Assembly: GCA_029202845.1 (NCBI GenBank)
Contig: CP119315.1
Coordinates: 3,069,001-3,133,000 of the forward strand
Length of the DNA stretch: 64,000 bases
Source of the DNA: Candidatus Sphingomonas colombiensis
Lineage (GTDB): Bacteria > Pseudomonadota > Alphaproteobacteria > Sphingomonadales > Sphingomonadaceae
Direction of reading: 5' to 3'
Both the position numbers and the translations under genes were made by a program. Below, in pieces: positions 24,490 to 34,251 of the stretch (positions are counted from its first letter, which is position 1; the number at the start of each line of letters is the position of its first letter). Below the pieces are notes generated by a model. The model saw only the letters and a list, made by a program, of their open reading frames with translations, was not told the origin of the DNA and did not search any database.

Positions 24490-25437
24490 ATGGCCGACAT
24501 CACGGCTTCGATGGTCAAGGATCTGCGCGAAAAGAGCGGCGCAGGCATGATGGACTGCAAGAAGGCGCTCGGCGAGACCGGCGGCGACATGGACGCGGCG
24601 CTTGACTGGCTGCGCACCAAGGGCCTCGCGGCCGCTGCCAAGAAGTCCAGCCGCACCGCGGCCGAGGGTCTCGTTGGTATCGAGGTCAGCGGCACCAAGG
24701 GTGCGGCGGTCGAGGTGAATTCCGAGACCGACTTCGTTGCGAAAAACGATCAGTTCCAGACCTTCGTTCGCGACGTCACCTCCGTCGCGCTCGAAATGGG
24801 CGACGATCTGGCGACGATCAAGGCGGCCCCGCTCGGCGGCAAGACCGTCGAGGACGTGCTGACCACGAATATCGCGACGATCGGTGAGAACCAGAACCTG
24901 CGCCGTGCGAAGCGGCTTGAGGTGTCGAAGGGCGCCGTCGTGGGCTATGTCCACAATCAGCAGGCGCCTGGCATGGGCAAGATCGGCGTGCTCGTCGCGC
25001 TCGAGAGCGATGCGTCGGATGACGTGCTCCAGAGCCTCGGCAAGCAGCTCGCGATGCATGTCGCGGCGGCCTTCCCGAAGGCGCTGAACGAAAGCGATCT
25101 GGACGAGGAAGAGATCGAGCGCGAGCGCGCGATCGCGACCGAAAAGGCGGCCGAGAGCGGCAAGCCGGCCGACATCATCGCCAAGATGGTGGAAGGCTCG
25201 ATCGCCAAGTATCGCAAGGAACATGCGCTGGTCAGCCAGCTGTTCGTGATGGACGGCAAGACCAAGATCAGCGACGTTGTTGCCAAGGCGGGCAAGGACG
25301 CCGGCGCGACGATCGTGCTGAAGGACTATGTTCGCTTCCAGCTCGGCGAAGGCATCGAGAAGGAACAGTCGGATTTCGCAGCTGAAGTGGCCGCCGCATC
25401 GGGCGTGCCGCAGAAGCAGACCGAACCGACCTCGTAA
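24490..25437 (+). CDS. tsf: elongation factor Ts
   Basis: 315 residues. It exchanges GDP for GTP on EF-Tu. The UBA-like N-terminus has KDLREKSGAGMMDCKKAL and DWLRTKGLAAAAKKSSR, followed by NSETDFVAKND and the C-terminal coiled-coil. ATG 24490 is chosen because a GAGG sits 8 bp upstream and the family starts MADITA; a second in-frame ATG at 24484 is too close to that GAGG. Confidence 0.97.
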   Translation: MADITASMVKDLREKSGAGMMDCKKALGETGGDMDAALDWLRTKGLAAAAKKSSRTAAEGLVGIEVSGTKGAAVEVNSETDFVAKNDQFQTFVRDVTSVALEMGDDLATIKAAPLGGKTVEDVLTTNIATIGENQNLRRAKRLEVSKGAVVGYVHNQQAPGMGKIGVLVALESDASDDVLQSLGKQLAMHVAAAFPKALNESDLDEEEIERERAIATEKAAESGKPADIIAKMVEGSIAKYRKEHALVSQLFVMDGKTKISDVVAKAGKDAGATIVLKDYVRFQLGEGIEKEQSDFAAEVAAASGVPQKQTEPTS

Positions 25438-25449
25438 GTCGAAAATTAG

Positions 25450-25476
25450 GGGAGGGGCGCAACCCCTCCCTTCTCC
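25450..25476 (+). terminator. rho-independent terminator after tsf
   Basis: GGGAGGGG-CGCAA-CCCCTCCC forms an eight-pair GC stem followed by TTCTCC, starting 12 bp after the tsf stop. It separates the rpsB-tsf unit from pyrH. Confidence 0.75.
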
Positions 25477-25478
25477 AT

Positions 25479-25578
25479 CGCCCCGGTCCTGAGCCGGGGG
25501 CAGCGTGCCGCAGGCATTGGCGCAAGAGACCTTGTGCGATGCCGTTGGGCCGATAGCCCCCCGCACATGGCCGGGGCG
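25479..25578. repeat. GC-rich inverted-repeat element in the tsf-pyrH gap
   Basis: Arms CGCCCCGG (25479-25486) and CCGGGGCG (25571-25578) bound about 100 bp. The left arm can also pair locally with CCGGGG at 25494-25499. It has no coding potential and looks like the dispersed intergenic palindromic repeats of sphingomonads, but copy number cannot be judged from one window. Confidence 0.35.
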
Positions 25579-25698
25579 ACGTTTATCTGGCGCCTGCCGT
25601 TTGTCCGCCTCTAACCATCCGGCGATCTATTCGATGGTTGCGGGCCAATCACGCCCCGCCTAAGGTTCGGCGCCTTGTCTCCAGCAGCTTCGGAACGC

Positions 25699-26430
25699 AT
25701 GACCAGCCCACGCTACAAACGCATCCTCCTGAAACTTTCGGGCGAAGTCCTGATGGGAGAGGGGGGCAAGACGATCGATCCGGAAGTCACCGCGCGCGTG
25801 GCGGAGGAGATCGCTGGCGTTAAGGCCGAGGGATATGAATTGTGCGTCGTCGTCGGGGGCGGCAACATCTTCCGCGGTCTGGCCGCTGCGGCGCAGGGTT
25901 TCGAGCGCGGCACCGCCGATTACATGGGCATGCTCGCCACGGTGATGAATGCGCTGGCGGTGCAAAACGCGCTGGAGCAGATCGGCGTGGATACGCGGGT
26001 TCAGTCCGCGATCCCGATGCAGTCTGTGTGCGAGCCTTTCATCCGTCGTCGCGCGGAGCGGCACCTCGAAAAGGGGCGCGTGGTGATTTTCGCGGCGGGC
26101 GTCGGTTCTCCGTTCTTCACCACGGATAGCGGCGCCGCGTTGCGGGCCGCCGAAATGAATTGCGACGCCTTGTTCAAGGGCACCTCGGTCGATGGCGTCT
26201 ATGATGCCGATCCCAAGAAGGTGCCGACTGCAAAGCGTTATGAAACCGTAGGTTATGATACGGTTCTCTCAAAGAATCTGAAGGTTATGGATGCAAGCGC
26301 GGTGGCGCTGTGTCGTGACAGCAATATCCCGATCGTCGTCTTCAATATCCGCGAACACGGCAATTTTGCCGCCGTGCTGCGCGGTGAAGGGGTGTCGACG
26401 GTCGTTCGCAACGAACAGGAGACGAAATAA
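25699..26430 (+). CDS. pyrH: uridylate kinase
   Basis: 243 residues. It phosphorylates UMP to UDP, as a hexamer of the amino-acid-kinase fold. Key parts are YKRILLKLSGEVLMG at the N-terminus, the glycine-rich VVVGGGNIFRG, and the C-terminal MDASAVALCRDSNIPIVVFN. ATG 25699 is preferred over the in-frame TTG at 25675, which would add eight unrelated residues. Its stop overlaps the frr start (TAATG), so the two are cotranslated. Confidence 0.97.
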   Translation: MTSPRYKRILLKLSGEVLMGEGGKTIDPEVTARVAEEIAGVKAEGYELCVVVGGGNIFRGLAAAAQGFERGTADYMGMLATVMNALAVQNALEQIGVDTRVQSAIPMQSVCEPFIRRRAERHLEKGRVVIFAAGVGSPFFTTDSGAALRAAEMNCDALFKGTSVDGVYDADPKKVPTAKRYETVGYDTVLSKNLKVMDASAVALCRDSNIPIVVFNIREHGNFAAVLRGEGVSTVVRNEQETK

Positions 26431-26987
26431 TGGCGGCCTATGACAAGGCGGACCTGGAGCGCCGTATGCACGGGGCGGTGGAATCGCTGAAGGGTGATCT
26501 CAGCGGCCTGCGGACTGGTCGCGCGTCGGTTTCCCTGCTCGATCCGGTGACGGTAGAGGTTTATGGCGCGCATATGCCGCTCAACCAGGTCGCGACCGTT
26601 TCCGCGCCAGAGCCGCGGATGCTGTCGGTGCAGGTGTGGGACAAGTCGAACGTCGGCCCGGTCGAAAAGGCGATCCGCTCGGCCGGTCTCGGCCTCAATC
26701 CGATCAACGACGGCCAGACGCTGCGTCTGCCGATCCCCGATCTGACCGAAGAGCGCCGCAAGGAACTTGCGAAGCTCGCCGGGCAATATGCTGAAAAGGC
26801 TCGCGTTGCCGTGCGCAACGTGCGTCGTGACGGGATGGATGCGCTTAAGACCGACGAGAAGAAGGGCGTGTTCGGCGAGGACGATCGCAAGCGCCATGAA
26901 ACCGAGGTGCAGAAGCTGACCGACAGCACGATCGCCGATATCGATGCGACGGCGGCGTCGAAGGAAAAGGAAATCCTCGGCAAGTGA
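26430..26987 (+). CDS. frr: ribosome recycling factor
   Basis: 185 residues, exact family length. With EF-G it splits the post-termination ribosome. The three-helix bundle motifs DLSGLRTGRASVSLLDPVTV, QLPIPDLT-like RLPIPDLTEERRKEL and VAVRNVRRDGMD are clear. It is coupled to pyrH through a one-base overlap. Confidence 0.98.
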   Translation: MAAYDKADLERRMHGAVESLKGDLSGLRTGRASVSLLDPVTVEVYGAHMPLNQVATVSAPEPRMLSVQVWDKSNVGPVEKAIRSAGLGLNPINDGQTLRLPIPDLTEERRKELAKLAGQYAEKARVAVRNVRRDGMDALKTDEKKGVFGEDDRKRHETEVQKLTDSTIADIDATAASKEKEILGK

Positions 26988-27024
26988 TCGTAAGTCGCGG
27001 CCCCGTTTCGATCAGGTGGTTTCT

Positions 27025-27756
27025 GTGAGCAGCGCCCCGGCTCTCGCGAGCGGTGGCGCTGTGTTGCCGCGCCATGTCGCGATCATCATGGATGGCAACG
27101 GGCGCTGGGCGAAGAAGCGTTTTCTGCCGCGTGTCGCCGGGCACCGCGCCGGCGTTGAGGCGGTGCGCGCGGTCAGCCGCGCGGCGCGCGCGATGGGGAT
27201 CGAGGCGCTGACGCTCTACGCTTTCTCCAGCGAGAATTGGCGGCGGCCGGAGGAGGAGGTGGGCGACCTGATGGGTCTGCTGCGCCTGTTCATCCGTTCC
27301 GATCTGGCGGAATTGGTGCGGGAGAATGTCCGCCTGCGCGTGATCGGCGATTTCCGGCGCTTTCCGGGCGACGTGGTCGGTTTGATTGACGATGCGATCG
27401 CGCGCACGGCGGCGAATACCGGACCGTTGCTGGTGATCGCGCTCAATTATGGTGGGCAGGCGGAGCTGACCGCCGTGACGCAGCGGCTGGCGGAGCGCGC
27501 GGTCGCCGGTGAGCTCGATCCGGCGTCGATCGATGTCGGCATGATCGAGGCCGAGCTGGAGACACGCGAGCTTCCGCCGCTCGATCTGCTGATCCGCACG
27601 TCGGGCGAGCATCGCCTGTCCAATTTCCTGCTGTGGCAGGCGGCCTATGCCGAATTGCTGTTCATCGATGCGCTGTGGCCCGATTTCGGCGCGGCGGAGC
27701 TAGAAGCGGCGGTGGCCGATTTCGGCCGGCGTCAGCGACGGTTCGGAGGCCTGTGA
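27025..27756 (+). CDS. uppS: undecaprenyl diphosphate synthase
   Basis: 243 residues. It condenses IPP onto FPP to make the C55 lipid carrier for cell-wall and polysaccharide synthesis. The catalytic Asp is D23 in IIMDGNGRWA. Other cis-prenyltransferase motifs are LTLYAFSSENW and RTSGEHRLSNFLLWQ. GTG 27025 is the best start, with AGGTGG a few bases upstream; an in-frame start upstream would overlap frr and add unrelated basic residues. It overlaps cdsA by 4 bp (GTGA). Confidence 0.96.
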   Translation: MSSAPALASGGAVLPRHVAIIMDGNGRWAKKRFLPRVAGHRAGVEAVRAVSRAARAMGIEALTLYAFSSENWRRPEEEVGDLMGLLRLFIRSDLAELVRENVRLRVIGDFRRFPGDVVGLIDDAIARTAANTGPLLVIALNYGGQAELTAVTQRLAERAVAGELDPASIDVGMIEAELETRELPPLDLLIRTSGEHRLSNFLLWQAAYAELLFIDALWPDFGAAELEAAVADFGRRQRRFGGL

Positions 27757-28544
27757 CGGAAAAAGGTTCCGACCTGCCGAAGCGTGCGCTGGCGGGCATC
27801 GTGATGATCGGCGTCGCGCTCGGCGCGCTGTTGCTGGGAGGGATTGCCTTCTGGTTGCTCGCGGTGGTGGGCGCGCTGGTGATGATGTCCGAATGGGGCG
27901 CGCTCCATGGGGCGTCGGCGCGCGAGACGCGGCTGGCGCAATTCGCGCTTTCCGTGCCGCTCGCGACGATGGCCCCGGCATCGTTGATCATCCAGCCGCA
28001 TGACTTTTTCTCGCTTGGCCTGATCGGTGGCGCTGCGTTCTTCGTCATCATCGTCACGCGACGCCCGCAATTGGCGGCTGGCGTGATCTATTGCGGCCTT
28101 CCCGTGCTCGCGCTGGTGTTCATCCGGCATCAGCAGGAGGGGATCGTATTCGCGCTCTGGGCGCTTGCACTGGTTTGGGCGTGCGACATCGGCGCCTATT
28201 TCGCGGGTCGCGCGATCGGCGGACCGAAGCTCGCGCCCGCGATCAGCCCGAACAAGACCTGGGCAGGTCTGATCGGTGGCGTCGCCGCGGCGAGCGCCTT
28301 TGGAGCTTTCATGCACTGGCAATACGGCCTGCCGTGGCGGATGACGCTTGCCACCCCCGCGCTGGCGGTGTTGGCGCAAAGCGGCGATCTCTACGAAAGC
28401 TGGCTCAAGCGCCGCGCCGGGGTGAAGGATTCCGGCACGCTCATTCCCGGTCATGGCGGGGTCATGGATCGTCTCGACGGGCTGGTGCCGGTCGCGCCGG
28501 TCGCCGCCTTCCTGATCGCCCTCCCACATTTTTATCCGTCATGA
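27753..28544 (+). CDS. cdsA: phosphatidate cytidylyltransferase
   Basis: 263 residues and about seven membrane helices. It makes CDP-diacylglycerol, the substrate for the pssA product in this window. The C-terminal CdsA signature is present as SWLKRRAGVKDSG followed by LIPGHGGVMDRLDG. The GTG start overlaps the uppS stop, and the stop overlaps the dxr start as ATGA. Confidence 0.96.
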   Translation: MTEKGSDLPKRALAGIVMIGVALGALLLGGIAFWLLAVVGALVMMSEWGALHGASARETRLAQFALSVPLATMAPASLIIQPHDFFSLGLIGGAAFFVIIVTRRPQLAAGVIYCGLPVLALVFIRHQQEGIVFALWALALVWACDIGAYFAGRAIGGPKLAPAISPNKTWAGLIGGVAAASAFGAFMHWQYGLPWRMTLATPALAVLAQSGDLYESWLKRRAGVKDSGTLIPGHGGVMDRLDGLVPVAPVAAFLIALPHFYPS

Positions 28545-29698
28545 GAACGGTCTCTATCCTTGGCGCGACAGGCTCCGTCGGCACTTCGACGCTGGACCTG
28601 GTAGAGCGCGCGCCGGAGCAATTCCGCGTCGTCGCGCTGACCGCCAATCGCGACGTGGCGAAGCTCGCGGCGACGGCGATCCGCACCCGGGCCGAACGCG
28701 CCGTCGTCGCGGACGAAGCATGCCTGCCCAAACTGCGTGAGGCGCTCGCCGGTACGGGGATCGCCACGGCCGGCGGCGCGGAGGCGGTGTCCGAGGCGGC
28801 ATCGCTGGGCGCGGACGTGACGGTTGCGGCGATCGTCGGCTGTGCGGGGCTCAAGCCGGTGATGGCCGCGATCCGCGCGGGCGGCACGATCGCGCTCGCC
28901 AATAAAGAGGCGCTGGTTTCCGCTGGTGACGTCATGAAGGTCGCAATCGCCGATCATGGCGCAACGCTGCTGCCGGTCGACAGCGAGCACAATGCGATCT
29001 TCCAGTGTCTCGATGCCCGGTTGGCGCACCGCGTCCGCCGCATCATTCTGACCGCGAGCGGTGGCCCGTTCCGTGATCGACCGCTCGCCGAGATGGCGGC
29101 GATCACCCCGGCGCAAGCGGTGGCCCATCCCAATTGGTCGATGGGCGCGAAAATCTCCGTCGATTCGGCGACGATGATGAACAAGGGGCTGGAACTGATC
29201 GAGGCATTCCACCTCTTTCCGCTCCGCCATGACCAGATCGATATCGTGGTGCATCGCCAGTCGGTGATCCATTCGATGGTCGAATATGTCGATGGCTCGA
29301 CCCTGGCGCAGCTCGGCACGCCCGATATGCGCACGCCGATCGCTTATGCGCTGGCATGGCCCGATCGGATGGCGACACCTGGCGAACCGCTGGATCTCGC
29401 GCGGGTCGGTCGCCTCGATTTCGAAGCGCCTGATGCGGTGCGCTTTCCCGCGCTGGCGCTTGCGCGATCGGCGCTGGAGGCGGGCGGTGCCCGTCCGGCG
29501 ATACTGAATGCGGCGAACGAGGTGGCGGTTGCGGCCTTTCTCGATGGCCGCGCCGGGTTCCTCGAAATTGCCGCAATCGTTGACGATACGTTGCAACGCT
29601 TCGATCCGCCCGCGCCTAAAACGCTCGACGCGGTGCTGGATATCGACCGCGAGGCGCGGCGATTGGCGGCGGAGCGTGTGAAGGAACGCGTCGCTTGA
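28541..29698 (+). CDS. dxr: 1-deoxy-D-xylulose 5-phosphate reductoisomerase
   Basis: 385 residues. It converts DXP to MEP with NADPH, the committed step of the MEP isoprenoid route that feeds uppS. The NADPH motif is ILGATGSVGTSTLDL. The metal and substrate residues lie in ANKEALVSAG, VDSEHNAIFQCL and SVDSATMMNKGLELIEA. ATG 28541 overlaps the cdsA stop and is the family start. Confidence 0.97.
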   Translation: MRTVSILGATGSVGTSTLDLVERAPEQFRVVALTANRDVAKLAATAIRTRAERAVVADEACLPKLREALAGTGIATAGGAEAVSEAASLGADVTVAAIVGCAGLKPVMAAIRAGGTIALANKEALVSAGDVMKVAIADHGATLLPVDSEHNAIFQCLDARLAHRVRRIILTASGGPFRDRPLAEMAAITPAQAVAHPNWSMGAKISVDSATMMNKGLELIEAFHLFPLRHDQIDIVVHRQSVIHSMVEYVDGSTLAQLGTPDMRTPIAYALAWPDRMATPGEPLDLARVGRLDFEAPDAVRFPALALARSALEAGGARPAILNAANEVAVAAFLDGRAGFLEIAAIVDDTLQRFDPPAPKTLDAVLDIDREARRLAAERVKERVA

Positions 29699-30828
29699 TC
29701 CAATCCCCGGGCCTTCTGCTGACGCTGCTGGCATTCGTGCTGGTGATCGGTCCGCTCGTCTTCGTGCACGAGCTGGGTCATTATCTCGCCGCGCGCATTT
29801 TTGGCGTAAAATCAGACGTGTTTTCAATCGGCTTTGGCCGCGAGGTCGCTGGCTGGACCGATCGTCGCGGTACGCGCTGGAAGGTCGGTTGGATGCCCCT
29901 GGGCGGCTATGTCCGCTTCGCGGGCGATATGAACGTCGTCAGCCAGCCCTCGGCCGAATGGCTGGCATTGCCGGCGGGGGAGCGTCAGCGCACCTTTCAG
30001 GCGAAGCCGGTATGGCAACGTGCGATCATCGTCGCGGCCGGCCCGTTCGTGAATTTTCTTGCGGCGATCCTGATCCTCGCCGGATTCGCCATGGCTTATG
30101 GCGACAGCGTCACCCCGACGACGGTGGGCGCCACGGTGCCGGGGTCGGTCGCGGCGAAGGTCGGGCTTGCGGCGGGCGATCGCATCACCGCATTGGGCGG
30201 CCGTTCCGTCGAAACCTTCGACGACATGGTTCGATACGTAAAGATCCGTCCGGGTGAGACGATCCGCATCGATTATGTGCGCGACGGCACCGCACATTCC
30301 CTGCCGGTGACGGTTGGCGAGCTTCATCAGCGCGATCGGTTCGGCAACGACTTTCGCGTCGGGCTGCTCGGCGTGGTGCCGACAACGCCGGTTTTCCGGC
30401 ACGTCGGCCTGTTCGAGGCTCCGCTGGTCGCTGTGCGGCATACGGGCGACATCGTCTCCGTGATGGTGGAAACGGTCGGGCAGGTTATTTCCGGCCGGCG
30501 CTCGGTGAAGGAATTGGGCGGCCCGCTTTCGATTGCCAAGGTTTCCGGCGAACAGATCACGCTGGGGCCGGAGGCGTTTGTTTTCCTGATCGCGCTTGTG
30601 TCGATCAATCTCGGGTTCATCAATCTGCTGCCAGTTCCAATGCTGGATGGCGGACACCTGCTCTTTTATGCGATCGAGGCGGTGCGGCGCAGGCCGGTGG
30701 AACCAGAGGTGCAGGAATGGGCCTATCGCGGTGGATTGGCGGCGATTCTTGCGCTGATGTTGCTGGTTACGTTCAATGATCTGGGCAATTTGGGCCTGTG
30801 GCACAGCCTCGCTGGCTTGATCGGTTGA
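29695..30828 (+). CDS. rseP: RIP metalloprotease RseP (site-2 protease)
   Basis: 377 residues, an inner-membrane zinc protease. The zinc site HELGH is at residues 25-29 in the first helix, and the third zinc ligand is in NLLPVPMLDGGH. A PDZ domain lies between, near GLAAGDRITALGG. In E. coli RseP cleaves anti-sigma-E; in alphaproteobacteria it also clears signal peptides and other transmembrane anchors. It starts with TTG overlapping the dxr stop (TTGA), an unusual codon supported by tight coupling and the conserved N-terminus. Confidence 0.95.
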   Translation: MIQSPGLLLTLLAFVLVIGPLVFVHELGHYLAARIFGVKSDVFSIGFGREVAGWTDRRGTRWKVGWMPLGGYVRFAGDMNVVSQPSAEWLALPAGERQRTFQAKPVWQRAIIVAAGPFVNFLAAILILAGFAMAYGDSVTPTTVGATVPGSVAAKVGLAAGDRITALGGRSVETFDDMVRYVKIRPGETIRIDYVRDGTAHSLPVTVGELHQRDRFGNDFRVGLLGVVPTTPVFRHVGLFEAPLVAVRHTGDIVSVMVETVGQVISGRRSVKELGGPLSIAKVSGEQITLGPEAFVFLIALVSINLGFINLLPVPMLDGGHLLFYAIEAVRRRPVEPEVQEWAYRGGLAAILALMLLVTFNDLGNLGLWHSLAGLIG

Positions 30829-30877
30829 TCAAGGTGGGGCAGGGCGCGCGGCACGCGGTCGATAAGGGTGTGGATTG

Positions 30878-33613
30878 GTGACGGCTTTGACTATTACTCT
30901 TCGCCCGCAATCGGTGGCGTTGCTCCTCGCCGGCTCGATGCTTGCGGGTGTGCCCATCGCGGCCGCCGCGCAAACCGCGTCGCCCAAGGAACCGGCCGCT
31001 CGGCCCGCGCCCAAGACGGCTGCGCCCGCTGCGGCGCCGGTCGTCGCGGCGCCGGCGCCTACGCCGGCCGTGGTGCGTACGATCCGTACGTTGCGGGTCG
31101 ACGGATCGCAGCGCATCGAGCCGGAAACGGTGTTGAGCTATACCAAGCTGCGCATCGGCGATTCCTATACGAACGAGACGCTCGATCAGGCGATCAAGGA
31201 TCTCTACGCCAGCGATCTCTTCGCAGACGTTACGGTGGCGGGTGCGGAAACCGGCGATATCGTGCTGCGCGTGCGCGAAAACCCGATCATCAACAGGGTG
31301 ATCCTTGAGGGCAACAAGCGCCTCAAGGAAGATAAGATCACCAAGGAGATCAAGCTCAAGCCACGCCAGATCTTCACCCGCACCGCGGTGCGGCAGGATG
31401 TGGCGCGGATCATCGAGCTTTATCGCCGTCAGGGTCGTTTCGCCGCCAGCGTCGATCCGAAGATGGTCAATCTCGACCAGAATCGCGTCGATGTCGTGTT
31501 CGAGATCAGCGAAGGGCCGAAATCCAAGGTCCGTCAGATCAACATCATCGGCAACGAGGTGTTCTCCGACGACAAGATCCGGTCGCAGATGGCGACGAAG
31601 CAATCGCGTTTCTTCCGCTTCATGTCGTCGAACACGTCGTACGATCAGGATCGCCTGTCATACGATCAGCAGAAGCTGCGCCAATTCTATCTGACCAACG
31701 GCTATGCCGATTTCCGCGTCACCAGCGCGGTGGCGGAGCTGACGCCGGACAAGCGTGATTTCATCATCACTTATGTCGTGGAAGAAGGTCCGCGCTACAA
31801 ATTCGGTGATGTGGCGGTCGACAGCGACATCCGCGATTTCGACAACAAGCGCATGGCGCAGACGCTCTCGATCAAGAAGGGCGACTGGTATGATGCGAAA
31901 AAGGTCGAAGACACGGTCGACAGCCTCAGCCAGACGGCGGGCCTGTTTGGTTACGCTTTCACCGACGTAAACCCCGAATTCCAGCGCGATCGCGACGCGC
32001 TGACCATGTCGATCAATTTCCACATCGGTCAGGCGCAGCGTACGTACGTCGAGCGCGTAGAGATCACCGGAAACACCCAGACGCAGGACAAGGTGATCCG
32101 GCGCGAGGTCCGTCTTGCCGAGGGGGATGCGTTCAACAGCTTCCAGGTGAAGCGTTCGACCGACCGTATCAACAGCCTCGGTTATTTCCAGGACAAGTTC
32201 GAGATCAAGCAGACGCCTGGCTCCGCGCCCGATCGCGTGGTGCTCGAGGCGAACGTCGAGGAAAAGGCTACCGGCCAGCTCCAGCTCTCGGCAGGTTATT
32301 CGAGCCTCGAGCGCTTCATCGTGCAGGCGAACATCACCCAGTCGAACTTCCGCGGCAAGGCGCAGGAACTTCGCGCGGGCGTCAATTATTCGGCCTATTC
32401 CAAGTCGGTGGAACTCGGCTTTACCGAGCCGTATCTGTTCGACAAGAATATCGCATTGGGCGTGGACGTGTTCCGCCGCGACTATAACGCGTTCAACTAT
32501 CTTGGGACTGATCGGCAGACGACGTATAGCCAAACGTCGACCGGTTTCCAGGTTCGCGCGGGCGTGCCGCTTACCGAATATTGGTCGCTCTCCGGACGCT
32601 ACGGCCTGTCCTATGATGAGGTCGGGCTCGATCAGGCGACCTTCTATACTAACGGCGTGTGCGATCCGCTGAAGGCCGGTCGCTACCTCTGTGATTCACT
32701 TGGCAACCGGCTTACCTCGTCCGTCGGTTATTCGCTGATCTACAACAGCCTTAACAGCCGCCTGCGTCCGACGGCCGGCACGCGTTTCTCGTTCAGTCAG
32801 GACTTCGCCGGTCTGGGCGGAGACGTGCGCTATATCCGCACGCGTGCGGAAGGCGCGAAATATTGGGGGATCGGCAAGGGCTTCGTCCTGTCGGTCGTGG
32901 GCGAGGGCGGCTTCATCAAGTCGCTCGAAAGCAGCCGCGGCCCGGGCATCGATTCGGTACGTATCACCGATCGTTTCTACCTGGGCGAGCCGCAGTTCCG
33001 TGGTTTCGACATTCGTGGCGTCGGCCCGCGCGTTCTGCGCCAATATTATACGACCGATTCCTCGGGTAAGCAGGTGCTGGTCACCGATCGCAACCAGATC
33101 GTCGACGATGCGCTGGGCGGCAATGCATATTATCTCGGCCGGCTTGAGCTGGAGATTCCGCTCGGCTCCGGCGCGCGTGAGCTGGGGTTGCGGCCGTCGA
33201 TCTATGTGCAGGCGGGTAGCCTGTGGAGCATCAAACGGCCGCTGCCGACGGCGGTGTTCCCGGTCGCAGCGGACGGCACGGTTCTGCCTTTGCCGCAGAT
33301 GAATGCCAGCGGCCAGCCGCTCTACAGCTACACGCTGGCGAGCGGCGCCATCGCGACCACCACTTGCGCGGCCGGCCTCCCGGATCCGAGCGGCAAGTGT
33401 AACGGCATCATTCCGAACAGCGCATTGATCGCATCGCAACCGTTCAAGGAAACCTTCTACGGCGGCACGGCCAGCCCGCGTCTGTCGATCGGTTTCGGTG
33501 TGAACTGGACGTCGCCATTCGGCCCGCTCCGCATCGACGTCGCCAAGGCGCTGCTAACTCAGCCGGGCGATGACAAGAAGCTCGTAACTTTCAACGTAGG
33601 GACCCAGTTCTGA
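30878..33613 (+). CDS. bamA: outer membrane protein assembly factor BamA
   Basis: 911 residues from GTG 30878, which has AAGGGTG eight bases upstream; a TTG three bases earlier is less likely. A signal peptide (LLLAGSMLAGVPIAAAA) is followed by a 40-residue Ala/Pro-rich linker, five POTRA repeats (from IRTLRVDGSQRIEPETV to about residue 440), and a C-terminal 16-strand barrel ending in FNVGTQF. The barrel carries the VRGF-like motif as QFRGFDIRG. It inserts beta-barrel proteins into the outer membrane. Confidence 0.97.
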   Translation: MTALTITLRPQSVALLLAGSMLAGVPIAAAAQTASPKEPAARPAPKTAAPAAAPVVAAPAPTPAVVRTIRTLRVDGSQRIEPETVLSYTKLRIGDSYTNETLDQAIKDLYASDLFADVTVAGAETGDIVLRVRENPIINRVILEGNKRLKEDKITKEIKLKPRQIFTRTAVRQDVARIIELYRRQGRFAASVDPKMVNLDQNRVDVVFEISEGPKSKVRQINIIGNEVFSDDKIRSQMATKQSRFFRFMSSNTSYDQDRLSYDQQKLRQFYLTNGYADFRVTSAVAELTPDKRDFIITYVVEEGPRYKFGDVAVDSDIRDFDNKRMAQTLSIKKGDWYDAKKVEDTVDSLSQTAGLFGYAFTDVNPEFQRDRDALTMSINFHIGQAQRTYVERVEITGNTQTQDKVIRREVRLAEGDAFNSFQVKRSTDRINSLGYFQDKFEIKQTPGSAPDRVVLEANVEEKATGQLQLSAGYSSLERFIVQANITQSNFRGKAQELRAGVNYSAYSKSVELGFTEPYLFDKNIALGVDVFRRDYNAFNYLGTDRQTTYSQTSTGFQVRAGVPLTEYWSLSGRYGLSYDEVGLDQATFYTNGVCDPLKAGRYLCDSLGNRLTSSVGYSLIYNSLNSRLRPTAGTRFSFSQDFAGLGGDVRYIRTRAEGAKYWGIGKGFVLSVVGEGGFIKSLESSRGPGIDSVRITDRFYLGEPQFRGFDIRGVGPRVLRQYYTTDSSGKQVLVTDRNQIVDDALGGNAYYLGRLELEIPLGSGARELGLRPSIYVQAGSLWSIKRPLPTAVFPVAADGTVLPLPQMNASGQPLYSYTLASGAIATTTCAAGLPDPSGKCNGIIPNSALIASQPFKETFYGGTASPRLSIGFGVNWTSPFGPLRIDVAKALLTQPGDDKKLVTFNVGTQF

Positions 33614-34251
33614 TGAATAGCACGAAGATCATGTTGATCGCCGCGTCGCTTGTAGCGCCGGGCGCACTTCTCGCGGGCGCGGCCCAGGCGCAGGTCGCCG
33701 GCGTAGCAGTCGTGGATCCCGATGGCGCGGTGGCGGGCAGCAACGCCTGGAAAACGGCTGCGGGCCAGCTTCAGACCACGTACAAGGCGACGCTGGATCA
33801 GGCCGAGGCGCGCCGTCAGGCGATCTCGAACGAGCTTCAGCCGCTGGTGACGAAGCTCCAGAACGACCAGAAGGCGAATGTGGCGCAGGCTCAGCTCCAG
33901 ACGCAGGTTCAGTCGATCCAGACGAAGGAACAGGCGGGTAACGCTGAGCTTCAGCGGATCACGATGCCTTATGCCCGTGCGCGCGCCTATGCGATCGAGC
34001 AGATTCAGCAGCAGCTGAAGCCGGCGATCGACGCGGCCGCGACGCGCAAGAAGGCGAGCATCGTGCTCGGCCCGAACGACGTCGTTCATCTCGATCCGGC
34101 AGGCGATCTGACGGCCGACGTGACGACCGAGCTTAACCGCCTCGTTCCCAGCGTGAGCATTGCACCGCCGGCGAACTGGCAGCCGGGCCAGCAGGGCCAG
34201 CAGGCTCCCGCGCCGGCACCCACCAACACGAAGCAGCCGCAGGGCCGGTGA
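33613..34251 (+). CDS. skp: OmpH/Skp-family periplasmic chaperone
   Basis: 212 residues. A signal peptide ends near GAAQAQ. A long coiled-coil follows (ARRQAISNELQPLVTKLQN onward), as in the tentacles of Skp, which hold unfolded outer-membrane proteins for BamA. About 40 C-terminal residues are rich in Gln, Pro and Ala and look disordered. It overlaps the bamA stop by one base and the fabZ start by four (GTGA), matching the usual bamA-skp order. Confidence 0.88.
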   Translation: MNSTKIMLIAASLVAPGALLAGAAQAQVAGVAVVDPDGAVAGSNAWKTAAGQLQTTYKATLDQAEARRQAISNELQPLVTKLQNDQKANVAQAQLQTQVQSIQTKEQAGNAELQRITMPYARARAYAIEQIQQQLKPAIDAAATRKKASIVLGPNDVVHLDPAGDLTADVTTELNRLVPSVSIAPPANWQPGQQGQQAPAPAPTNTKQPQGR

